Shown here: positions 24,685 through 33,771 of the stretch, in pieces
Numbering within the stretch: the stretch's first letter is position 1
Layout of the letters: each line of letters begins with the position of its first letter
NCBI RefSeq assembly: GCF_002860205.1
Contig: NZ_PGVB01000020.1
Location: 1-42,111 of the forward strand
Length of the DNA stretch: 42,111 nt
Origin: Bacillus sp. T33-2
Lineage (GTDB): Bacteria; Bacillota; Bacilli; Bacillales; Cytobacillaceae
Direction: 5' to 3'
The notes under the pieces: generated by a model
Told to the model about the DNA's origin: nothing
What the model saw: only the letters and a program-made list of their open reading frames with translations
The model's database searches: none
Translations under genes and position numbers: made by a program

Positions 24685-27600
24685 TTATTCAGTAGATACT
24701 GACGGATCAGCCTGTTCTTTTACAGGTACGACTTGGAGGAAATGGTCTTCAGGGTAATCCAGCAAGGCTGACAGCTCCGCTGCTTCGGCCTCATGCCCGT
24801 TGTTCTTCAGCAATGCCGTATAGTTGCCAAGCAGTTCTTGTACATCGGCCTTTCCTTTGTCAGAGAGGTTTTCGATTGATACATTCGCCCCTTTGGCAAT
24901 GCGGCGCTTGATCGCTTCCTTCGTTAACCCCATTTCAGGCTGGTGCCTCAAATAGACGACCCCGCCGGTCATTCCGGCGCAAATCCATGGACCAGGGTCA
25001 CCGAGGACAAGCCCTCTTCCATTGGTCATATATTCAAACGCAAATCCTTTAATATTGGATCGTGATGCGATATTGCCAGCTTCCCTTTCAGGAAGCGGTT
25101 TTGTAACAAGCCCGCCAATTACCATATCGGCACCTGACAGCCGGATTCCTGCCCGCGCGTCTGCATTGCCCTGGGCAACAAGAAGGCCTTTCTGGGCGCC
25201 ATAGCCAAATCCTTTTCCGACAGAACCGTTGTAGTATTTGCCGTCTTTTCCTTTCGATTTGAGGATTAAGATGCTGCCGCCAAACGATGTTTTGCCGACT
25301 CCGTCCTGGCCTCCGCCGTCCACTTCGATTGTGATTCCTGAAGTGTTGTATGCTCCAAGGCCATTGCCAAGGATTGAGCCTTTATAACGGAGGGAAACTG
25401 GTGCAAGCTGCTTGTATGAACCGTCAAGCCGTCCGCGGACCCTGTGGCAGGAAACGCGGCTCGCAAGTACACGCTGCTCGGAAGTAACCCTGCTGAATTC
25501 CCGGGACTGGTGCAGTTCTTCCTCGACAGCATCCAGGTATTCAGCACCAACTGCAAGCTGAAGCGGTTTGGATTCAAGTGAAGCAGCAGCCTCCTGGTGG
25601 CCGAGCTGGCCAATTTCAAGCGGCTTTAATAAATACGTCAGATCTAGAAGGTTATTTCCTTTAGCCTGCTCCAGCAGGTCGGAACGTCCGACAGCGTCCT
25701 GGAGATTTTTAATTCCTGCTGAGGCCGCAAGTGCTTTCAGCTCATTTCCGAATGCTGTGTACAGATTCATGATGCCTTGGACGGCAAGCTCGAACTGGCG
25801 CGGAACAAAGCGGCGCAGACCATGCTCCTTTGCCTGTGCCTCGGATTCAATTTGTGTGGCAATCCCGACATGGCAAGTGTCCAGATGGCAGCCGCGGCAG
25901 GTAGTACAGCCGATTGCGAGCATGGACAGGGTACCGAATCCAATCCTGTTGGCCCCGAGGAGCATCACCTTCAGGACATCCTGCGCGCTCTTGATGCCAC
26001 CGTCAGCCCAGAGCTCGACTTTATCCCTTAAGCCGGCTTCCAGCAGGGAATTGTGGGCGGCTTTCACACCGATTTCAACAGGCAGGCCCACATGCTGGAG
26101 GGCATGGATCCTGGCGGCGCCTGTACCGCCGTCAAATCCGCTGAGGGTGATGATGTCAGCACCCGCTTTTGCGATTCCGACCGCAATCGTCCCGATATTC
26201 GGCACGACGGGAACCTTAACCGCAACCCTTGCTTTGTCATTGGCTGTTTTCAATTCATGGATCATTTGGGCAAGATCCTCAATCGAATAAATATCATGGT
26301 TATTCGATGGCGAAATCAAGTCAGAACCAATGGTGGCATTCCTTGCTTCCGCAATTTTCGCTGTAACCTTGGAGCCTGGCAAATGTCCGCCTTCGCCCGG
26401 CTTTGCACCCTGCCCGATTTTGATTTCTAGAAGGTTGGATGAGTTCAACAGCTCGGCGTTGACACCGAACCGGCCGGATGCAACCTGCTGGCCGCGGGTA
26501 CGCGGGTATTTTCCAAGCATATCTTTAATTTCGCCGCCCTCGCCGTTCATGCTTACCATATTAAGCCTGTCAGCTCCTTCAGCATATGCGCGGAAGGCAA
26601 TTTCGTTCTGTGAGCCGAATGACATCGAGGCAATCACAAACGGCAGGCTGTGTTCACCGACACTAATATCCACATCTTCAGGCCTTATTTGTGATGAAGC
26701 CGTCTTTATAGATGCAAGATGGCGGATCGTAGTCGGGTTGTTTTCTTCCTGTTCGCTGATTTTATCCCGATACGCACTGTAATCACCGGTTGAGGCAACC
26801 TCGCCAATCGCTTTCCAGATGCGCGGGAACAGGTGGAAGGTTTTGCCGATTCGTTCTTTTTCGTTCTGGTAATCGGCTGCCCGGGCGAAAGCATCCTCTT
26901 TCATCGCTTCAAAGTTAAAAGCAAGCCCCTCTGAGCCAAAAAAGTTTACAACCTTTAAATAATCAGCCACTTCTTCGTGTAAGCCTATACTTGAGAATAA
27001 TCGTCCATATCCGCGAAGCTCATGGATACCGATTGTCGAAATCACTTTTTCAAGCCCTTTTGTCAATGCGTTGTACAGGTTCACAAGCGGCTTCACAGAT
27101 ACGTCCAGTACGGTCATGAACATATAGTAAGGACTGATTAAATCTGCTCCCAAGCCGAGTGCTACGATAATATCATGAAGGGAGCGCACTGCTGCAGAGC
27201 GTAGCAGCAATGAACAGTCACGCCTCAGTCCGGCATTCACAAGTGCCTGGTCAACCGCTGAAACGGCCAGGTGGGGGTCAAGCCAGTACGAGCCTTCCTG
27301 GTGGCACTTTGCATCATCAAGTATGATCAGCGTTTTCCCGCTTTTAACCGCAGCAACAGCGTCACTTGATATCCGCTCCAAGCTTTGAGCAATCGTTTCA
27401 TCCTGGTAAAAAACCGTTTCCACATAAGCAGCCAGCTTATCTTCCTGGAACGATTGGATCACCTGGTCGTAGCTTGGCTGGCCAAGCACTTCAGAACATT
27501 CAAAACCGGCTTTTCCTTCAATAAGCAAAGGGGTTGTAAGCTCGAACACTTTTCCAGATTCTTCTTTTTCAAACAGGCCAGGACGTTTCCCGATGATGGT

Positions 27601-29151
27601 CCGGGTCGAGAAATGCTCTGTTTCCCGGTCACGGTCGATCGCTGGATTGGTCACTACCGCGACACTTTCTTTAATGAAATCAGCGATATTTTTCCGTTCC
27701 GGGTTAAGTGCGGCCAGCGGGGCATCATGGCCGAGTGAACGGATCGGCTCGACACCTTTTTCAGCCATCTGCTCAATCAGCTGGACATGGTCTCGTTCCC
27801 AACCGAAGGCCTTGTATTGTCCATTATGGATCTTTTCAGGATAGTTTATTGTAACGGTTTTTTCCAGCTTTGGTGCCGTCATGCGCTGGCGGGCTCCTGC
27901 GAATAAGACCCGTGCCGAAAAGCGGTTATAAACCTCGGCCTGGAAAGCATCATGTTCAAACACTTCAATGTCGGCTCCGTTCCATTTGAATCCCACTTTT
28001 TCTCCAGGGGATAAAGGCTTTGGATTATTCACATATTCATCTGCAGAAACGATTCCTGGTTCAGATGAGAACAGGAATGAGCTTTCAATTTCAACCATCC
28101 AGAGCGGACGCAGCCCAAGGGAATCCACGCTGAACACCGCTTCATCGCCGAATCTTGAAATGATTCCGGCCGGCCCCTGGGCAAAATGGCCCCAGGCCTC
28201 ACGGTTATAAACATATAAATCCTGGAGATGCTCAGGATAAGATTTGATTTCATTGATGATCGGCGGAAACATCAGATCCATCGCTTCAAATAATGAGTAG
28301 CCTTCCCGGCAAATGAACGTTTCAATTGTCCGGCTCAGGTCCTGGGAATCACTGCCGTCTTTGACGAGAGGAACTTCGATCATTCTAGCTTCATCCCGAA
28401 GCCTTGCAATTGTGTTGATTTCCCCATTGTGGCCAAGTACGCTGAACGGCTGGACACGGAAAAAGCTAGACAGTGTATTGGTAGAATAACGGTTATGTCC
28501 AAGAGTCATGGTTGAAGCAACCAGCGGGCTCGCAAGGTCATGGTAGAACTTCGGCAGGATGTCCCCGGCGCCCATCACCTTATAAACGGCATGATATTGG
28601 CTTAGTGAAGCAACATGGACATTTTCGTCCTTCTCAAACTCTACGATCATATTAAATAGTGTTTTGGAAAGCTCAGGCCCTGTTTCGTCAGAAAGGCAGG
28701 CGAATTGCCAGAAAACAGGATTTTCCTGGATGGCAATCGGGCCGAGGGCGGAAGAATCAGTCACTTTATCAGACTGGTAAACTAGGCTCAGCCGCTGTGC
28801 ATTGAGCTTTGACAGCAAGTCTTGTTTTATCTGTTCTGCATTGGCGCTGCGGGAAATAAAAACATGTCCGACAACGAAATTATCGTTTTCAGCCACAGAA
28901 GGGTCTACACCGGCTGATTTTAACTTCTCCTGCCATAGCACACTCGGAATATCGATGTGAATTCCGACTCCATCCCCTTCGCCATTGATAAAGCCGGCGC
29001 GGTGGTTCATTGTTACAAGGGCGTTGATGCAATTAAAGATATTATCCCTTGTGGGGATTCTCTTTTTTTCAATGCTGGCAACAATTCCACAGGCATCATG
29101 TTCCTGCCGGTGAAAATCTTTAAAAAGAGAGGGGCTCCATTGTTGTGTCAT
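24685..29151 (-). CDS. gltB: Glutamate synthase large (alpha) subunit
   Basis: 1488 residues. It makes two glutamates from glutamine and 2-oxoglutarate, transferring ammonia from an N-terminal glutaminase to an FMN site. Cys21 in EHDACGIV is the Ntn-type nucleophile after a 20-residue propeptide. The glutaminase domain runs to about 400, then a central domain, then the FMN domain (about 800-1180). The 3Fe-4S ligands are C1082, C1088 and C1093. A C-terminal glycine-rich alpha domain (GGGQDGVGKTSFGG region) follows. B. subtilis calls this subunit GltA. No small, NADPH-binding subunit gene is adjacent, and the gene is absent from this place in B. subtilis as I recall it. ATG 29151 has no close ribosome site (see 29157-29196). 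Confidence 0.95.
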   Translation of the reverse strand: MTQQWSPSLFKDFHRQEHDACGIVASIEKKRIPTRDNIFNCINALVTMNHRAGFINGEGDGVGIHIDIPSVLWQEKLKSAGVDPSVAENDNFVVGHVFISRSANAEQIKQDLLSKLNAQRLSLVYQSDKVTDSSALGPIAIQENPVFWQFACLSDETGPELSKTLFNMIVEFEKDENVHVASLSQYHAVYKVMGAGDILPKFYHDLASPLVASTMTLGHNRYSTNTLSSFFRVQPFSVLGHNGEINTIARLRDEARMIEVPLVKDGSDSQDLSRTIETFICREGYSLFEAMDLMFPPIINEIKSYPEHLQDLYVYNREAWGHFAQGPAGIISRFGDEAVFSVDSLGLRPLWMVEIESSFLFSSEPGIVSADEYVNNPKPLSPGEKVGFKWNGADIEVFEHDAFQAEVYNRFSARVLFAGARQRMTAPKLEKTVTINYPEKIHNGQYKAFGWERDHVQLIEQMAEKGVEPIRSLGHDAPLAALNPERKNIADFIKESVAVVTNPAIDRDRETEHFSTRTIIGKRPGLFEKEESGKVFELTTPLLIEGKAGFECSEVLGQPSYDQVIQSFQEDKLAAYVETVFYQDETIAQSLERISSDAVAAVKSGKTLIILDDAKCHQEGSYWLDPHLAVSAVDQALVNAGLRRDCSLLLRSAAVRSLHDIIVALGLGADLISPYYMFMTVLDVSVKPLVNLYNALTKGLEKVISTIGIHELRGYGRLFSSIGLHEEVADYLKVVNFFGSEGLAFNFEAMKEDAFARAADYQNEKERIGKTFHLFPRIWKAIGEVASTGDYSAYRDKISEQEENNPTTIRHLASIKTASSQIRPEDVDISVGEHSLPFVIASMSFGSQNEIAFRAYAEGADRLNMVSMNGEGGEIKDMLGKYPRTRGQQVASGRFGVNAELLNSSNLLEIKIGQGAKPGEGGHLPGSKVTAKIAEARNATIGSDLISPSNNHDIYSIEDLAQMIHELKTANDKARVAVKVPVVPNIGTIAVGIAKAGADIITLSGFDGGTGAARIHALQHVGLPVEIGVKAAHNSLLEAGLRDKVELWADGGIKSAQDVLKVMLLGANRIGFGTLSMLAIGCTTCRGCHLDTCHVGIATQIESEAQAKEHGLRRFVPRQFELAVQGIMNLYTAFGNELKALAASAGIKNLQDAVGRSDLLEQAKGNNLLDLTYLLKPLEIGQLGHQEAAASLESKPLQLAVGAEYLDAVEEELHQSREFSRVTSEQRVLASRVSCHRVRGRLDGSYKQLAPVSLRYKGSILGNGLGAYNTSGITIEVDGGGQDGVGKTSFGGSILILKSKGKDGKYYNGSVGKGFGYGAQKGLLVAQGNADARAGIRLSGADMVIGGLVTKPLPEREAGNIASRSNIKGFAFEYMTNGRGLVLGDPGPWICAGMTGGVVYLRHQPEMGLTKEAIKRRIAKGANVSIENLSDKGKADVQELLGNYTALLKNNGHEAEAAELSALLDYPEDHFLQVVPVKEQADPSVSTE

Positions 29152-29156
29152 AGATT

Positions 29157-29196
29157 CGGCTTTAAATAGGGCTTCCCCTAAGCCGGTTCACCTCCT
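29157..29196 (-). promoter_or_regulatory. Displaced Shine-Dalgarno and hairpin in the gltB leader
   Basis: A strong AGGAGGTG (29196 down to 29189) lies 37 nt before the ATG. Between them, CGGCTT and AAGCCG (29185-29180 and 29162-29157) can pair, enclosing an AGGG/CCCT stem. Folding removes 29 nt and leaves about 10 nt between AGGAGG and the ATG. An alternative hairpin GGCTT-AGGGG-AAGCC competes. No in-frame start lies closer to the Shine-Dalgarno; the frame has TGA there. A structure-dependent start is inferred. Confidence 0.6.
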
Positions 29197-29297
29197 GAAG
29201 TTTTTTCTAAGTATAAAAATATTTTAAAAAACTAGATTAATATGGAAAACAAGAATTGAATGGGGCTGTTACGAGCATTTTTGAGAATAGTGGTTAC

Positions 29298-29326
29298 ATC
29301 ATAACATAAGAATTTTCAGAAATCAA
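29298..29326 (-). promoter_or_regulatory. Candidate gltB promoter, downstream
   Basis: On the minus strand TTGATT, 17-bp spacer, TATGAT; start near 29291, giving a leader of about 140 nt. Confidence 0.5.
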
Positions 29327-29329
29327 TTA

Positions 29330-29358
29330 ATTATACAGTAAAATGGATAAAAGACCAA
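29330..29358 (-). promoter_or_regulatory. Candidate gltB promoter, upstream
   Basis: On the minus strand TTGGTC, 17-bp spacer, TATAAT; start near 29323. The exact -10 and ideal spacing make it the better of the two candidates. Confidence 0.6.
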
Positions 29359-29395
29359 ACGACAGCTTGGTGCAATAATTGTAATTAGCCTGTAA

Positions 29396-29409
29396 TGAAA
29401 ACGTTTTCA
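29396..29409. promoter_or_regulatory. CcpA cre site
   Basis: TGAAAACGTTTTCA is a perfect palindrome and fits the cre consensus (TGAAARCGYTTNCA). It is centred about 80 bp upstream of the predicted gltB start, a position used by CcpA to activate genes such as ackA and ilvB. It lies between the hemL terminator and the gltB promoter, so gltB is the natural target. Confidence 0.75.
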
Positions 29410-29425
29410 CCTCGAGGCGAAAAAA

Positions 29426-29452
29426 ACATGGGAGCGTTAAAAGCTCCCATTT
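29426..29452 (-). terminator. Terminator of hemL
   Basis: On the minus strand ATGGGAGC, loop TTTTAAC, GCTCCCAT, G, then a run of T. The 320-bp gap 29152-29471 is otherwise the gltB control region. Confidence 0.85.
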
Positions 29453-29471
29453 TGTATAAAATAATGTATTA

Positions 29472-30767
29472 TTATTCATTTGACATGGAATAAAATGCAT
29501 TTTCAACCGCGTGGAGCGTAGCCTCAATATCCTCCTCAGTGTGGGCAATTGTCAAGAACCAAGCTTCATATTTCGAAGGGGCAAGATTGATTCCCTGTTC
29601 AAGCATCAGCTTGAAGAACCGGGCGAACATTTCGCCATCCGTATTATCTGCCTGCTCATAGTTTACTATTTTCTCATTCGTGAAATAAATAGTGAGTGCT
29701 CCTTTTAGGCGGTTAATCGTGATTGGTATTCCATATTTGCCTGCGGCATGAAGAATCCCTTCTTCAAGCATGGCGCCGAGCCGGTCGAGGTATTCGTAAA
29801 CGCCGTCCTGTTTCAAAACTTCAAGACAGGCAATTCCTGAAAGGATTGACGCTGGATTTCCTGCCATCGTTCCGGCCTGGTACGCCGGTCCCAAAGGAGC
29901 CACGGTATCCATGATTTCAGCCCTTCCCCCATAAGCGCCGATCGGCAGTCCGCCGCCGATAATTTTCCCCATGGCAGTAAGGTCTGGCTTCACACCAAGA
30001 AGGTCCTGTGCCCCTCCGTACATAAACCTGAATGCCGTGATAACCTCATCATATATGACAAGTGCACCTGCCTGATGGGTGATTTCGTTTACCTGTTCAA
30101 GGAAACCTGGCTGTGGTTCTACGATGCCGAAATTACCGACAATCGGCTCCACCAGCACAGCGGCAACCTCATTGCCCCATTTATTCATGGCTTCTTTAAA
30201 TGGTTCAATATCATTGAACGGCACCGTGATGACTTCCTGGGCAATGCTTTTTGGTACACCTGCAGAGTCCGGTGTGCCAAGAGTGGATGGACCTGAACCC
30301 GCAGCGACGAGCACAAGGTCGGAGTGCCCGTGGTAGCAGCCGGCGAACTTGATGATTTTATCCCTGCCAGTATAGGCGCGGGCCACGCGGATCGTTGTCA
30401 TCACTGCTTCTGTCCCGGAGTTGGTAAAACGGACTTTATCAAGCGCAGGAATGGCCTCTTTCAGCATTTTTGCAAACTTGACCTCGTGTGGTGTTGGGGT
30501 GCCGTATAGTACTCCGGTTTCTGCAGCTTTCTTGATAGCCTCGGTTATATGCGGATGGGCGTGCCCGGTTATGATCGGGCCGTATGCTGCCAGATAGTCT
30601 ATGTACTGATTCCCGTCGACATCCCAGAAATATGCGCCCTGGGCACGCTCCATCACGATTGGAGCTCCGCCGCCGACCGCCTTGTAGGAACGCGATGGGC
30701 TGTTAACACCGCCAACAATATGCTCCAGTGCTTCTTTATGTATTTGTTCCGAATTTATCCTTTGCAT
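29472..30767 (-). CDS. hemL: Glutamate-1-semialdehyde 2,1-aminomutase (GsaB-type)
   Basis: 431 residues. A PLP enzyme that converts glutamate-1-semialdehyde to 5-aminolevulinate in haem synthesis. The PLP lysine is Lys268 in [43 protein letters not shown] and YDEVITAFR are all present. Bacilli usually have a hemL in the hemAXCDBL operon and this second paralogue (gsaB) next to the yga genes, so gsaB is the better synteny-based name. TTAGGAGGG precedes the ATG. It is divergent from the ABC-2 operon. Confidence 0.93.
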   Translation of the reverse strand: MQRINSEQIHKEALEHIVGGVNSPSRSYKAVGGGAPIVMERAQGAYFWDVDGNQYIDYLAAYGPIITGHAHPHITEAIKKAAETGVLYGTPTPHEVKFAKMLKEAIPALDKVRFTNSGTEAVMTTIRVARAYTGRDKIIKFAGCYHGHSDLVLVAAGSGPSTLGTPDSAGVPKSIAQEVITVPFNDIEPFKEAMNKWGNEVAAVLVEPIVGNFGIVEPQPGFLEQVNEITHQAGALVIYDEVITAFRFMYGGAQDLLGVKPDLTAMGKIIGGGLPIGAYGGRAEIMDTVAPLGPAYQAGTMAGNPASILSGIACLEVLKQDGVYEYLDRLGAMLEEGILHAAGKYGIPITINRLKGALTIYFTNEKIVNYEQADNTDGEMFARFFKLMLEQGINLAPSKYEAWFLTIAHTEEDIEATLHAVENAFYSMSNE

Positions 30768-30903
30768 TTTAAACCCTCCTAAATATGCATGCCAGTCTAT
30801 TTTAGCACAATTTTGACCGCGGATAAGCCTTCACGGTTGTGTAAAATCTGTGGATTGGCTAAACTGTTTTTTTAGGGCAGCAGAAGTACGGGAGGAGAAA
30901 ATA

Positions 30904-31908
30904 ATGGACGCTATAGAAGTACGCGACCTGCGGAAAGAGTTCAAGGCCTATTCAAGCCGTTCAGGATTAAAAGGGGCATTCCGCGACCTTTTAACGAGAA
31001 ATTATAAAATTATCCCCGCAGTGAATGACATCAGCTTCCAGGTGAAGCAGGGAGAGATGGTCGGCTATATTGGGGAAAACGGAGCCGGCAAGTCGACTAC
31101 GATTAAAATGCTGACCGGGATTTTGACACCAACATCAGGGAAAATTATTGTCAACGGCATGAACCCCCATAAAGAACGTGAGAAATTCACCCGGACGATC
31201 GGCGTAGTATTTGGACAGCGGTCACAGCTTTGGTGGGACATTGCCGTCCAGGAATCGTTCCGGCTGCTGAAAAAAGTATATAAGGTTTCAGATGCCGATT
31301 ATAACGAGCATATGGACCATGTGATAAAAACACTTGATATTGAGCCGCTGCTTGACAAGCCGGTCCGAAAACTGTCGCTCGGCCAGAGGATGCGGTGCGA
31401 GCTTGCGGCGGCACTGATACACAATCCGCCCCTTTTGTTCCTCGATGAGCCGACGATCGGGCTTGACGTGCTTGTAAAGCTTAAAATAAGGGATTTCCTT
31501 AAGGAGATCAATGAAAAATACAATACGACGATTTTGCTTACTACACATGACCTCACCGACATTGAGGCATTGTGTGAACGGGTGATCATGCTTGATGAAG
31601 GGAAGATCATTTACGACGGTGCGTTGAAAAGCCTGAAAGAGAGGTGGGCTGAAGGCAAGGAAATCCAGTTTGAGTTTCTTGAAAAAGCCGACCTTTTCAG
31701 GCTGAACGAGTTGTCTGCGGGGCTGCAGGTGAAGTGGGAACTGGATGAGAAAAGCCAGATATTCACTGCCATTACAGCTGACGACGACGAGTCCGTCTCC
31801 CAGGTGATTGCCCGAACTGTGGCAGCCTATAAAGTAAAAGATGTAAAAATTAACGAGCCGTCCACCGAGGAGATTGTCCGTAATATTTACGAGAGAGGGA
31901 CTGTCTGA
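30904..31908 (+). CDS. ABC-2 type exporter, ATP-binding subunit (COG4586-like)
   Basis: 334 residues. Walker A is GENGAGKSTT, the signature LSLGQRMRCELAAAL and Walker B LLFLDEPTIGLD, followed by TTHDLTDIEALC. The N-terminal segment FKAYSSRSGLKGAFRDLLTR and the FGQRSQLWWDI motif are characteristic of the COG4586 group, which pairs with two DUF990-type permeases. ATG 30904 follows GGGAGGAGAAAATA; an earlier start at 30850 has no ribosome site. Its stop overlaps the next ATG by one base. Substrate unknown. Confidence 0.9.
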   Translation: MDAIEVRDLRKEFKAYSSRSGLKGAFRDLLTRNYKIIPAVNDISFQVKQGEMVGYIGENGAGKSTTIKMLTGILTPTSGKIIVNGMNPHKEREKFTRTIGVVFGQRSQLWWDIAVQESFRLLKKVYKVSDADYNEHMDHVIKTLDIEPLLDKPVRKLSLGQRMRCELAAALIHNPPLLFLDEPTIGLDVLVKLKIRDFLKEINEKYNTTILLTTHDLTDIEALCERVIMLDEGKIIYDGALKSLKERWAEGKEIQFEFLEKADLFRLNELSAGLQVKWELDEKSQIFTAITADDDESVSQVIARTVAAYKVKDVKINEPSTEEIVRNIYERGTV

Positions 31909-32699
31909 TGGATAAGTACCTTGAGATGATCCGGATCAGGTTTTTGATGATGCTCGCCTATCGGACCAACTATTACACCGGAATTTTGATCTACAGCATT
32001 AACATTGGTGCCTACTATTTTTTATGGACCGCCATTTACGGCGGCAAAAGCGAAATTGAGGGCATGTCAGCGTTACAGATGACGACCTATGTTGCGGTGG
32101 CCTGGATGGCAAGGGCGTTTTATTTTAATAATATCGACCGGGAGATGGCGATGGAAATCAAGGAAGGAAAAGTAGCTGTTGAGCTTATCCGCCCGTACAG
32201 CTATCTCGGGATGAAAACGATGCAGGGGCTTGGAGAGGGAATATTTCGGCTGTTTTTCTTTTCGCTGCCGGGAATGCTGATTGTTGCTCTCATTTTCCCG
32301 ATGGATTTTTCCGGAGACCCGACGACATGGGGGCTTTTTGCTGTATCGATTTTGCTCAGCTTTTTTATCAATACACAGATCAATTTGCTGACAGGAATCA
32401 CCACTTTCTTCTTATATAATAATACAGGCCTGATCAGGGCGAAGCGTGTGATCATTGAGCTGTTTTCAGGGCTTTTGATTCCAGTGAGTTTTTTTCCGGT
32501 TTGGGGGCAGGAAATCATGAAGTATCTTCCGTTTCAGGGAATCAGCTATATTCCAAGCATGATTTTCACTGATGCTTTCAGCTTCGGGCAGGCTATGGAA
32601 GGGCTTATGCTGCAGGCCTTCTGGACAGTGGTGCTCGTTATCCCGATCCAATTATTATGGATGCTCGCTAAAAAACAGCTGATCATACAAGGAGGATGA
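31908..32699 (+). CDS. ABC-2 family permease (COG4587-like)
   Basis: 263 residues with about six membrane helices. It begins MDKYLEMIRIRFLMMLAYRTNYYTG, shared by the ABC-2/DUF990 permeases, and has EGKVAVELIRPYSYLGMK after the second helix. It pairs with the ATPase encoded by the overlapping upstream gene and with the permease downstream to form a heteromeric exporter of unknown substrate. Confidence 0.87.
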   Translation: MDKYLEMIRIRFLMMLAYRTNYYTGILIYSINIGAYYFLWTAIYGGKSEIEGMSALQMTTYVAVAWMARAFYFNNIDREMAMEIKEGKVAVELIRPYSYLGMKTMQGLGEGIFRLFFFSLPGMLIVALIFPMDFSGDPTTWGLFAVSILLSFFINTQINLLTGITTFFLYNNTGLIRAKRVIIELFSGLLIPVSFFPVWGQEIMKYLPFQGISYIPSMIFTDAFSFGQAMEGLMLQAFWTVVLVIPIQLLWMLAKKQLIIQGG

Positions 32700-32704
32700 G
32701 CCTT

Positions 32705-33490
32705 GTGTTTTACATTTCAATGTTTTTTCAATATGTCGCCCAATATATGAAAACACGGCTCGAATACCGGGCCGATTTAGTTGTTGAAATTTTTTCTGAC
32801 ATGCTCTTTCAGGCTGTGAACCTTGTGTTCATCCTGGTTGTGTTCGGGCATACAGAGCTGCTGAATGGCTGGAGCAGGGATGAAATCATTTTTATTTACG
32901 GTTTTTTTCTCGTGCCTTATGCGGTGTTCGGGGCGTTTTTTAACATCTGGGATTTTAATGAACGCTATATCGTGAAAGGCGAAATGGACAGGATCCTGAC
33001 AAGGCCGATCCATAGCCTGTTCCAGGTGATTTTGGAGCGGATTGAGCTTGAGTCGCTCTTTGGCGGGATTACGGGACTTGCCGTCATGCTTTATGCCGGC
33101 AGCAGGCTCAACCTTGCGTTCCACTGGTATGACCCGTTGCTGTTTATCATCCTTGTGCTCGGAGCTGTCCTCGTTTATGCAGGAATTTTTGTGATGATTG
33201 CATGCATCAGCTTCTGGGCCGACGCGAGGACGTCTATCATGCCGATGATGTACAATATCAGCAACTACGGGCGTTACCCTGTTGATATTTATAACGCGGC
33301 GATCAGGTTCGTGCTCACATGGATATTGCCGTTCGCCTTTGTCGGCGTTTATCCCGCGGCGTACTTTCTCGGGCGTGATGAATGGATCGGTTATTCTTTC
33401 CTGACGCCGGTCATTGGATTGCTGTTTTTTGGGGTGTCCGTCCTGCTCTGGAATCAAGGTGTCAAACAGTACAGGGGTGCGGGGAATTGA
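32705..33490 (+). CDS. ABC-2 family permease (COG3694-like)
   Basis: 261 residues, about six membrane helices, with GEMDRILTRPIHSLFQV in the same place as the ELIRPYSYL motif of its partner, so the two permeases are distant paralogues. GTG 32705 is 9 nt after GGAGG. An in-frame ATG at 32696 overlaps the previous stop but touches the ribosome site, so it is less likely. The operon ends in a terminator 12 bp later. Confidence 0.87.
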   Translation: MFYISMFFQYVAQYMKTRLEYRADLVVEIFSDMLFQAVNLVFILVVFGHTELLNGWSRDEIIFIYGFFLVPYAVFGAFFNIWDFNERYIVKGEMDRILTRPIHSLFQVILERIELESLFGGITGLAVMLYAGSRLNLAFHWYDPLLFIILVLGAVLVYAGIFVMIACISFWADARTSIMPMMYNISNYGRYPVDIYNAAIRFVLTWILPFAFVGVYPAAYFLGRDEWIGYSFLTPVIGLLFFGVSVLLWNQGVKQYRGAGN

Positions 33491-33502
33491 TGTATATTTT
33501 TT

Positions 33503-33533
33503 CCACAGGTCTTCACCGGCCTGTGGTTTTTTT
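33503..33533 (+). terminator. Terminator of the ABC-2 operon
   Basis: CCACAGG, loop of 10, CCTGTGG followed by seven T. Confidence 0.88.
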
Positions 33534-33605
33534 ATGTTGGGTAAAATTGGGCAAAGTGTAAATGATATTGTATTTGTTTAAATCATGAATATAACTGTAT
33601 AAATC

Positions 33606-33705
33606 GATCTTCCCCCCGAAAAGTGTTTAAATTACCAAAAAAGTGATTAAAATCGTCTTCCCCGCTGAAATCCCAAACCGTATTGATTCCCCCGAATAGG
33701 GACTG
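33606..33705. repeat. Degenerate short-period intergenic repeat
   Basis: In the 281-bp gap before the K+ channel, AAAAGTG(T/A)TTAAA recurs at 33619 and 33640 (21 bp apart). CTTCCCC or ATTCCCCC blocks lie at 33609, 33657 and 33684. The pattern resembles the repeats at 5618 and 23215. I see no gene in the gap. Confidence 0.55.
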
Positions 33706-33771
33706 GCCCGAATATGCCCCGCATGACACGCGTATAAATAGAAGGAGAGAGGGAGGAAAAGGGGCCGGGAG

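Noticed and set aside
25568-26290. Plus-strand open frame inside gltB (240 codons)
   Set aside because: Antisense to the FMN domain of glutamate synthase; no ribosome site and no domain.
32777-33457. Long open frame on the minus strand (226 codons)
   Set aside because: It is antisense to a well-supported ABC-2 permease, is very rich in charged residues and His, and resembles no family; it is a shadow of the real frame.
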